Source of the DNA: Mactra quadrangularis
Lineage: Eukaryota; Mollusca; Bivalvia; Venerida; Mactridae
Reading direction: 5' to 3'
NCBI GenBank assembly: GCA_025267735.1
Contig: CM046295.1
Span: 10,985,167 to 11,049,166, forward strand
Length of the DNA: 64,000 nt
Program-made: the position numbers and the translations under genes
Notes under the pieces: model-generated
What the model saw: the letters and a program-made list of their open reading frames with translations, nothing else
Told to the model about the DNA's origin: nothing
The model's database searches: none
In this document: positions 49,401 to 61,400 of the stretch, piece after piece
How the letters are laid out: every line of letters begins with the position of its first letter
Numbering within the stretch: position 1 is the first letter of the stretch

Positions 49401-52400
49401 ATACAATGTGTTGGTACGACTTATATTCCCACCCTCTCCCCCAAAAATAAAATGAAATGCTGGCCTTAGAACTTTCAGTTGTATCTTTACAAATTAGCCA
49501 GTTAGCATTAATATAATATAAATTTATACATTGTCAGACATGACACGAGTGTTAGATAAGATTTATGTCTTAAATTAATGAATATATCACATGAGATATA
49601 CACGTGTAGTATGGTGGCGTATTTCTGACATCATATACACTGCCCACCAAGGCTTCCTTCACAGTACATTTGATATTTGATTAAATTGCTTTTATGTGGA
49701 GCTGGCATTGAATCCAATGATTACCAGTCCAACGTTGTAACGGCTCAACCACGCCCCGCCCTGCAGAAATACGACATCATACATGTACTTTGTGATGACA
49801 GAAATACGACATCATACATGTACTTTGTGATGGCAGAAATACATCATACATGTACTTTGTGATGGCAGAAATACGACATCATACTTGCACTTTGTGATGG
49901 CAGATATGTGACACCATACTATATATTACATAATTAGTTTACTATATAAAACTAATTAATTAACAGAACTTAGGTGTTACATAAGTTCTCGCGGACATAT
50001 ACACTAATCATTTTATAATTCATTTAAAGCGGCTCTCTCTCTCTCTCTCAATTTGGTTACATTTTTCATATTTTAAGATTTTCAGTCAGTGTTGGAAATT
50101 TTGTAAAGATAATTATATAAAATCAATATTTTTGGCAGACTGACCCATACATTGTGAGAAATGTCAATAAAAGCAACAAAAGACGCAATAAAATCATCAA
50201 AACCGTTACGTAACGTTTTAGAGTTTCATATTATATAAAATCACCAACTTTTACAGTTGTATGTAAATGTGTACAAAATCTTGTCACTATCATACATAGC
50301 TTTACTGCTTTCATAACGTTTCTATACAATTTTGAGGGTTTTTGAATAGTTGATATTTAAGTTAAATCTTCGAACGGGTTGCTTTAACAGTCAAGAATTT
50401 ATATTACATATTCTCGTTTTTTTTTCGTTTATACAAATTTATTTTAGCACGATTTTGAAGCAAGGTCTTTCAACTGAGACTAATCACTCAGTAGCCCACT
50501 TCCTGGTCCTTCAGTAATGGGCTACAGTAAAGTTTCGTTACAAAGACCGCCTAGGTTATTGCAAAATAATGTGTTTTTGACGATTTTAGATACCGATCGA
50601 GAATTTTGAAAACCTCTGGATACGAGAGTATACCACGGGTTACCTCGGTGATTGTATATTCAATTATAATAATGAGTCGCCCAAAATACACATAGTAAAT
50701 ATTCAGTAACTACTATTTGTGCTATTTACCTGTTAATCACAAAGTACCAAAGGTACCATATCATTTATCTATTTTTTACGGAAAAGAATTTTATTGAACA
50801 AACACGTATGGTAGAGCAAATTGTATTGGTTAAAAATATATGTTATAAGTTGGCTTAGGCAGCCGCGCCGTAAAAAATCATATCTAAACGACAACAAACT
50901 CCCTTTCACTCGATCGCTTAAACAGACAAAATGTGGGTTTTTCACTGTGTGAGTAGTTCGAATGAATCTTCGATGTTCATTCATAAATTATTAATCTTAT
51001 TCAGTACAAAAATATTTAATATTCAGTGAGAAGTTTATTTGATTCCTTCAAAAGGATGATTATAAAAATATTTTTGTGGGAGTGGCCTAATAGCTTGAAC
51101 TGTTAAATATATTTAATACATTATTTAAAGTTAAATCATACCTTACCGTAAGTATTAACTTTTTACCATGACCTCGTGATTGATCAATGTAGTACAGACG
51201 TTTGAAATTCTTATGAATGATTTAAATAATCACTAGAGCATTTCAAATGACTCAGATTAAATTTGAAAAGAAGTTCATTCAGTTGTCGAGACTTTTTTCT
51301 TCCTTTTTTATGCAATTACATTGACTTATTTCTTTCATTGCGATATGGATAAAAGGTCAAACTGACAAAACATATTACAGGGTCTAGAGACCATACATGT
51401 AAATGGGTCCTGCTTAAGGGGTCCTTATGTGTCCGATCGGCCCTTAAAAATTAAAAGTAATACAAATGGCTACTTTTTCACACTAAGTATTAATTTCAAA
51501 CATGAGATATTTGTTGCGTTGTATTGCCAAAAAATGATTTTTGTACTCGGCCCTCGACGGCTTTTTGGTTACAACTCACGTCGGCTTTTAAAAATGTTTC
51601 ATACGAAGTCCAAATATACAGGGCGTGGCCGATTAGTTACTATGTTGGACTGGTAATCATCAGAAAGCCAGCTCTGCGTTGGTTCGAATCCCATCAAAAA
51701 CTTATCCCATTGTTTCCTTGAGTAAGAAACTTTATTCTTCTAGCTTAGTACTCGGGGAGACCAGGATGCGGACTTGAAATTGTAAAATCTAAGTTGTAAG
51801 AACTTGTTTCCCAATCGAGCAAATATTAACTAGTGTAAAACGTACGAAAATGGGAGAACAAAAACTGAATTACAAAATTACTGGTTAACAAGATTGCTGT
51901 ATGTGCATATATATTTATTAAAATAATTACTATTGTTGAATATTTGCGTTTGTAAATATTTATGTAAATTAATGCAATAAAATATGTTTAAATTTAATAC
52001 GAAACTACCGGTCGCAAAGGTAGTTTTTAGCTCGACTTTACGAAGTAATGTAGAGCTCTCCTACTCGCCCCGGCGTCGGCGTCGGCGTCCGCGTCCACAT
52101 TTCTGATTACAGTTTTTGTGCAGTAAAATACTTTCTTCTATATCTTTGTTATTTCTTAAGATATTAACTTCAAACTTTAAATATATGTTCCTTACTATCA
52201 ACCACATCTCATGTGACAAGGTCCATAACTCCAAACACATTTTTTAAGAATTATCTCCCCTTGAACTGATTGAAGTTTTTGTGCACAGATTAAAGTTTTT
52301 GTGCAGTAAAATACTTTCTTCTGTATCTTTGTTATTTCTTAAGATATTAACTTCAAACTTTAAATATATGTTCCTTTCTATCAACCACATCTCATGTGAC

Positions 52401-55400
52401 ATGGTCCATAACTCCGAATGCATTTTTTTCAGAATTATCCCCCCTTGAACTTAGAGTTTTCTTTAAAAAATGTTTGTTTTTTACTGCAACTGTTTTATTT
52501 CTTCAGGTATTGATTTCAAACTTTAGATATATGTTCCTTATTATCAACCACATCTCATGTGACAAGGTTCATAACTCTGTATACATTATTTTCAAAGTTA
52601 TCCCCCTTGAACTTTTAGTTTTCTTTAATAAATATTTGTTTTTACTGGAACTGTTTTATTTCTTTAGGTATTGACTTTAAATATATGTTCCTTATTATCA
52701 ACCACATCTCATGTGACAAGGTTCATAACTCCAAATATATTTTTTTCAGAATTATCTCCCCTTGAAATTAGAGTTTTCTTTAAAAAATGTTTGTTTTTAC
52801 TGCAACTGTTTTATTTCTTCAGGTATTGACTTCAAACTTTAGATATATGTTCCTTATTATCAACCACATCTCATGTGACAAGATTCATAACTCCTTATAC
52901 ATTTTTTCGGAGTTATCCCCCTTGAACTTATAGTTTTCTATTTATTTCTTTTTTTTTCTTTGAATTTGTTAAGGTTATATTTTTAAATTTTAAAATATGT
53001 ATGTTCCTTATCATCAACCACATCTCCTGTGACAAACACTTACTAAGTCGAGCATGCTGTCTCCTCTGACAGCTCTTGTTCATTTTAAAGTCGGATTTAG
53101 TACATTTATTCTTTAAACGAGTATTTTGCATTTTACTGCATTGTGGGGGAAATGCATCACTCACATTCGGCGTGGTGTCAAATATGTCTATGCGAAAATG
53201 AGACACATTTTCCGCGAAAAACTGAAAATTGTATAAACCGGCAGCAAAGAAGACCTAGCCGTCTGTTAACGATCGCTAACTTAACAATAATTAATTCATG
53301 CATTTTAGACAGAAAATGATAGAGTTTGCCGACATATCAAATTCAAATTTATACTAAAATTAAAGCAGCTTTTCAGAGATTTTAACTAAAATATCAACTA
53401 TTCTAAAACTATTATAATTGTAAAGAAATATTTTGAAAGCAGTCGAAAAATGTTGTGAAATGAATACTCGAATCTTTCTTGTTTGACTGCTGCAAGTATT
53501 TGATGAAAAACGTATATCAACTTTTTTAATAACACGTGACTACATTTATATACAACATTTAATGCTTTACTCCGTAAGAAAATTAAAGCGCGCAAAAATA
53601 TATCCCAAAATTTTGATTAAAAAACTAAACAGTGCCGAAATCATCGAACATTTCATGATCAGTGATTATCTGAAAGGGGCGTGGCCAATAAACAGTTGGG
53701 TATTGGGTTTAAATTGCCAATAAAAAACCTTATGTCGAAATAAATCGAATTTTTGGTAGTAAAACCTTATTACATGTTCAATTCGATGATCTTTAATTAA
53801 AAGATAACTTATTTTTCATACTTTCTAGGCTTACAGCGTTTTGTATTTTTTTATTGAAGTAACTTATTGCTTATATTTTATGCAAATCGACCTGAAACAG
53901 ATAAAAACATTGACCACCTTGTTAGGAAAACTATGCAAAGTGTATGTAAATTATATCTAAACTATTGTATTAAGTCTTATTTAACTATAAGCGGCGCGAC
54001 CATTAACCCCACTGATTTAAATATTAACTACAATACTTTTGTTTTCATTTTTACCTATGTATCAAACGATTATCCAACCAACAGCGTGCATTTTTATGCA
54101 ATATTTCACGTCATTCGAGCATATGCCTGAAAAAATGGCGAAAAAACCCCCACTAATAGTTGTGCATGGAATATTTCTTCGCACCAAATTTATGACCGTT
54201 GTATAATGCACGGCATATCACGCTATGTCTTACAGTAAAGTTATGCTATATATACTACCTTGGTTTTTTTGCAAGTTTTGACAAAATTTTAAATCTCAAA
54301 ATGTGTAATTTGAGAAGAAAAATATCCCTGTATTAGGACCGCTCCGTTATTAAGCCTACACATTTCAAAGATCGTAATAATGGAAACTTTATCTGTAATT
54401 TTTTTCCTAAGTTTACTGTAAAATGCATAAGTATTAATTTCAAAATTTAAACCTATTACTTACCAAATGAATAAAATGAATAATTACATACATTAAAACC
54501 TCGATATTTGAGAATTTAAGTAGTTATTATAACATAGCCTTGACGTCCTAATTTTAAAACCAATTTTAAGGTGTTCACGCCCCATCAATTTTGTAAAGGC
54601 ATAAAATACACAAAACGGTTTGCAAATTATATAATATTAAAGGTACATAATCGCCTATTTTGGTTGAATTGTGATATTTTAGAATTACTCGTCTGAGTCT
54701 GTAATTACGTCGAGAATATGGATTCTTAATACTTTAAAGCGAACTGATCAAACAATTTTGAGAGAAATACAATGTATGTCGTCCTAACGCACTAAAATCA
54801 TCAAAAACGTTACGAACGCTTTACGTTTTTTGTACATAAAATAGCCATTTTTTACCAAGTCCCTAGTATGTTTAATTGCACCGAAGTTGTAATTATTAGA
54901 ACACTTCTTTAATGCTTTTAAAATGTTTCTTTACAATTTTGATAGTTTAAGAAAATTTGATAAGTTGAAATCTACGAAAATACAGCTTTAAAAAATATCA
55001 CAATTTTATTGCTGATGCGTAAACGATAATTATACGAAATTGACACGACATAAATCTTCGTTAAAAACGTAATTCCCACGTCTTACGAATTCTCGTATAA
55101 TTATGATAATGTGACGAGAACTTGCGAGATTTTGTGCCTGAAGAGTTTAAAAAGAAAATCACTGTTTTGCTTATTCGTTTGTATTATAAACTGGGAACGT
55201 CTATTGTGGAAATTCTCATGTGGCCCAATTTTCTGCAGAAAACGTGACGAACATAACAATTCATCGAAACGGTACATTTTACCGAAATGGTCGGTCATAC
55301 GGACGGACGGACGGACTACTTACAGCTTTAAACTCTTTGGAAAACTTTGACCAAAGTCATCAGAATTTTAGCTTGAAGCCACTTATACACTACTACCATA

Positions 55401-58400
55401 ACTTCACACAACAAGTACTAACCAGTCAATTAAAACTTGTTATAGACCAATCATATTGATAGATGAGTGCAATACTAGTCTATGTTTGTCTTCACTTACA
55501 TATAGTTAGCCGAGTTCTGCACTAAACTTTCGAATATAACTTGCAGTAAATAAGCTGACGTGTTAATTTATAATTTAAACAAATAGTTATTATTCATATT
55601 TAATAGTTATTGTAAACTAAGCGTCGTATATTGATTCACAGAGTTGATATATTAGTGTTTACTGTTGACTTTATCGATTCCTTTTTCATCATAAACTCGT
55701 TCATTCAGGACATATTGCCTCTCTTTATACAGATAGTAAAGTAGGAACCAGGGTAGGTAGCGGGTAGCGCATCGGTATTTCTCGAAGGGGGCTACGGGTT
55801 GGAATTCCTTCGAGGAGGTTATACCCCTCCATGAAAATGTGACAATTATTTCAATTCTACTCCATTAATAAGGTATATGGAGAGGTTTCCGGCTTTGTGG
55901 AAGGGTAGGTGAGTACTGGTTATAGACATGGGTCCAGGAAAGTTAGGTTAGGTGCGCTTGGCGCCGTAAAAAATTACCAAAATGTGTTGATACGGCGTTT
56001 AACCAAGTATAAAAATAAATAGTTAAGTAGGAGCAATGGTCCAGTGGTAGGACGCGCGCAACACAATTTGTTTAGGATATATCTCAACAGTCAGTCAACA
56101 TACTCACCATTCCTGGAAAGACTAAATCTCTAGGTTTAGCTGTTAACCTGTTACTAGGTTCATGCTACCGTCAATGACTGTTTACTGTCCTATATGATTT
56201 ATCAATCCGTGGTAGGCGGGAGAACGGTCGTAAAATATTTCATGATCAAACTCCAAACAAACATGCCTTCCAGGAAATCAAACCCACGCCCCTTCGAGCA
56301 ATAGACTTGTGAATTTCCAACTGATCCAGCATAGCGGGGTTTTTCTTAATACCAAAACGGATCGTATCCCTGTGTCAAAATACACCAGTTCCATATGAGG
56401 TCAAAATGTGCCAGTTCCCAATTTACATCAAATGTACCCAGTCTTGGGGTGGGCAAATCACTCAAACTAACTTTTGAAACAATGATATAATTGATTCAAA
56501 AACGTAAAACCCACGGTGTTCAAAACCTCAAAAGGAAAACCGATCCAATTTTTATCAACCGATTGTCGTTGTTGACAGACAACGCCCCAGACCAGTACAT
56601 AACTCATTTAAGTTAACTGCCCGCCCACTCACACAACATTCCACAGCCAGGGAATGAAGTCACGTGACATAAAAACAACAATACTAATTAGTACGACAAA
56701 TTAAGATGATTTTCTTTATAAATAGCAAATAATTGTTGTTTTTACAATTAATTATGTTACTTTGTTGTTTGTGTTTTTATACAATCTGGACGTTTCGTCG
56801 TCTTTCCGTGGTGTTCAGTTATTTTGGCGGTCAGATTACCTAACCAGTATTATTTTGTCTCGTTTTGATTGAGGTTAACGCCGTAGCAACACACTAAATA
56901 GATCATATCAAGGCGGTCAGTCAACCTACTCAACGTTCCTTGAAAGGCGGTCGGATTTAAATCCGTCGCAGCACATCGCAAAGATTATATCACGGCGGCC
57001 AGTCAACATACACACTGTTTCTGGAAAGGCTAAATCTCTTGATTTAGCTGTTAATTAGTTACTAGGCACATACTTCCGTCAGTGACTGACAAACTGTCCT
57101 ACATGATATAGAATCAGTGGTATGATATCCACCAAGTATTCCGCATGAGATGATGTGCTGTATCTTAATTTGGAGAGGCTTGGTTTTGTTCATAAGAACC
57201 AATGCAAATTGCTGAAAGCACCGATTGTAAAATTTCTATCCGGCAGCCTGATAGAACACCGCCAAAAAGTGTCGATAAACGATATACACTCCAATAAATC
57301 AAATCGTTAACTCGACTTTCATCCGTTTACAATCAATAGAATTTTATAGGTGGTGTTTTTTGTTGTTGGTTTTTGATTTAGTGTTGTTTTTGTGGTGAAT
57401 TTTTGCTAGGTGTTTTATTTCGTTTTGATATTATCAATGGAATTTTTGTTACCGGACTGTATGACCTATCTCAACTAGTTAGGTGGTCGTTTAGCGATAT
57501 TTTCGATTGAAACAAAAAAAACTTTCGAACAAACGCTAAAGAAAAACGCTTGACTCGCGTAATCAATAGATTGTTTGAATAAATGCTCATTTTTGTACCT
57601 TCTTTTAAAGAACTTTTTCAATTAGGGTTTTTATGGTTTTGAGAAAATATATTTTCTATCGTAGTTTATATTCTATAATACAACAATAAGGGGAGTTTCC
57701 TTTGTAAAGGGTTATAATGTTGTTTCGTTGAAACAATGACCAAATGGATTCATTTGAAATTTCGCATACATTTACGGGGTTACTATTACCAGCAATTATA
57801 CCAAGTTGCTTTACTCTAGCATGAATGCTAGCCGTAAGAAGGCCCTTTTATGCTAAGAAATTCTAAATTATTACGTTTGCATGCGAATTTAAACTCCACG
57901 CAAACTCCATGAATAGTCGAGCGTCTAGTCCACGATCGGTTCTTGGTTTTGTTTTGCTAATCGGCCTCCCAGGAGCAAAATTATGAATTGACTTACGTCG
58001 AGTTTTATCGTAAGAATTTCTGTGGAAGAGGATCATTGATTTTGAATAATTTATGCTGTATAACATTTTAACATTTATCGTTTTATTTTCTTCATCTGAC
58101 AATAAATTGACCGATTTCGACATGTTTAATTTTTGTGTCGTTTTTCAAGTTGTATGATCATTCCAGCATGACAAAATTAATTTATCAAATATAGATAATT
58201 TTATAAGATTGATAGTTTTAAAGAATTGACGTGTTAATTGGTCGTGACGAAATTATATCACCTTTTACAACTTTGATAAGTAATTTTTCATGTCGGTTGA
58301 TATCGGCAATTTACGCCATTTACCGTGATTCAGTACAAAACGCTAAATATGTACTTTTGTTTTAAAAGAAATTGTCGGTAAAGATCGATCATTTAAGTCG

Positions 58401-61400
58401 TTTTCCGTAACTCAGTACTCAAAATATGTATTTCATTTGTCTGTAAATCTCGGTAACTTACGCCATTTTCCGTAAATCAGGACAAGATACAAAACACATA
58501 TTTCTGTCGTAAAGTAATTGTCGATAAACATCGATAATATTTGTAATTTTCCGTGATTAATTCCAACTGAGCTCAGTCGGGTTTGTCAAATTTAAACATA
58601 TTTTTAGATTACGGAAATTGAAGTCTTATAAAATGTGAAAATCAGCAAAAAACTTTTTTCCCGGTCAACTACAGGTCAATGATTTTAAACAGATTTAAAC
58701 ATATTAATTGATTTCCTGTTCAGTTGTATTAACAATAAATTAATCAAATCATGTGAATGTGAAGTATGGTGGCATATTTCTGCCACCAGATTACTGCAAA
58801 CTAACTCGTTAATTTTGCAATTACATGTAACTAGTTACGTAACTTGTTCACTTCTTTCAAGATAGATCCATTATTTCTATTTTATTCGATTGTATTGTTT
58901 TTTTTATAAAAAATGTATGGTGGAATATATTTGCCATTATATAACTACATAACTGACTAATTTATCCAGTGATTAACTAGTTACGTAACTAGTTAACTCC
59001 TTGCAAGAAAGGTCTATTATTTCTATTTTTTTCGGTTGTATTGTTTTTAAAAAAATATCTGGTGGCATATTTTTTGCCATTATATAACTACATGTCTAAC
59101 GAGTTTAATACGTGATTAACTAATAACGTAACTATTAATCACTTACCACCCATCAAAAATCGCTCACTAGTGAGTTGTCATTCAATTACGTAACTAGTTA
59201 ACTACTTGAATAACATGTTCTTTAGTGATTTTCTTGTCACTTAACAAATAAATCACCTGATCATTGAAATCACCTTCGGACAGGTGATTCCTTACAGTAC
59301 CCATTTACACCTGAGTAAAATGGAACAACTTTAGGTCAAATTCTTGCTTAAGGAAGTTAGCATTGTCCCTAGGGGTGTAAAGGTTAACCGATATACCGGT
59401 TAATATTGCAATACGAGTTCTAACGGTTTTTAACCGGTTCGTTTTTCCTTAAACCGGTTTTGGTAGTTAAGTGTCATACTGCTTGTTTTTATCAGAATCT
59501 AATTGTTAAATGTTTAAACAAATGTTCAAATGAATTGAATGCTTGAACTATTCTTACTGTGCTTTTGAAGGTTAAACATTTAGTCAATTGAAAGAAAAAT
59601 ATCTTCAAGAGTCTGTTACAAACCACGAATTTTTCTAACACATAGACCTTTTTACATTTGTAATTCAAACATTTGGATAAGAGATCATTTGAAAATACCC
59701 ATATATGTGCTATGCTGATCCAATTAGTACGAGGTACATGCATTAATTATTGCTTTTCACGTCTAAGCGAAAATCCGGTACGTATTGCAATATATTGCAA
59801 TACGGGTTCTGCATATTGCAATATATTGCAATACGGTTTTTACCGTATTGTTACACCCCTAATTGTCCCTAGTGGGGTTCGAACCCATGACCCCTCGATC
59901 CCTAAGCGCGCGTCTTACTAATGGTCCACTAATCGTGTGGCTAAGAACAGAAAGTTTCACTGTTTAAGACTATATATTAATTTTATTTACAAAACTTATA
60001 AATCACTTACCAGTTATCTAAAATTCGTTGACTGCTAAGGACTTAACTAGTTACGTAACATGTTATGGTCTTACCAGTAAGTTACATAAATAAGTGTTTA
60101 GATATTAACTACTTATGTAACTAGTTAACTACATGTACTTAAATAACTTGTTAACTTTGTTGTTATCTGATGGCAGAAATATGACACCATAGTCAAGTTA
60201 TTGTAATAATAATAAAAATAACAGAGATTAAATAAATTCTTTTATAATTTAAGCCGAAAATTTAATTACACTTAAACCTCAAGTTTACTGAAATTACAAC
60301 TTTTTGTAAGCTTTGGTTGTACGTAATGTTTTGTTTATTATACATGTACATGTATTACCCGCTTGATAGCTCAGTCAAATGCACAATTGACTATAAGACA
60401 GCGACCATTTGTTCGCGTGGTGGGTTTGACCTACATTCAAAATAATCTTATACTCATAATAAATGTCTTATAATATTTTCATTAGCTATTGTCTCTTCTA
60501 TAGTTCGTACAAAAAACCCGAAACACTGTTTATGTAATCAATACAATGAACAAATCTACGACAGGGGATGCTCAGGATGACAATAAATTATATAATTTTA
60601 ATATGCTTTATGAGTGTCTTGTTGGTGTAATGGTAAAGCGTTCTACCATTATTAGCATTATTGACTAAGGGTGGATGGTTTATCCGCTATATTATTTTTG
60701 TTTAAATGAACTTTACAACTTTTATTTTCAATATTGTCTCCCTCTGGAATTAATTCGTTCATTTTCATGTTTACACACACATGTAATATTATTTTGCTCG
60801 AACTGTACCTCAATATAAATAAGGGCAGTTGTCAGCCACTGAGGCGATTTTTGGCTTTGTACTAGGTTCAGACGTTGGTTCTTCAGATTCGACTGGCTAT
60901 AAATGGATAGAGAAGAACGATTGACTTTGTGAAGATGTGAATGAGGTTGACCCATTTTGTTTTGAACATTGAGTGATGAAGTACTAATATATAGCCGTGT
61001 AGTGTTAAACAAATATTTAGTGGTGTTTAACCAAACTTTTAGTGTTGTTTAACCAATATTTCAATGATGTTACAATATAATTTAGTGCTGTTTAACTTAT
61101 GTACATTTTTTCGTGGTGTTAAATCAATATTTACTGGTGTTTAACCTATATGTAGTGGTGTTACACCGAAATATTTTTCGGTTTTAAGCAAAATTTAGTG
61201 GTGTTAACCAATATTTAGTGATGTTTAACCAAACTTGAGTGGCGTTTGACCAATATTTAGTGGTGTTTAACCCATGCTGTTTGCTGTATTTTCAGATAAT
61301 CTAGGACAATGTCCTCAATCATTTAATACAAACAACTGTGATGACACTTGCTCAAGTGACGTAGACTGTCTCGCTAATAAAAAGTGCTGCAACAATGGAT

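Larger units (their letters stand above)
58763..60192. mobile_element. GTATGGTG-family element carrying nested insertions
   Basis: The left end is 'agtatggtggcatatttctg' and the right end 'gatggcagaaatatgacacc' + 'atag'. The end is repeated at about 58916 and 59061, so the left arm is a ~150-base tandem. 'ttaactagttacgtaacta' palindromes recur through both arms. It is interrupted between about 59260 and 59950 by a SINE that itself contains a hAT-like MITE. Confidence 0.75.
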
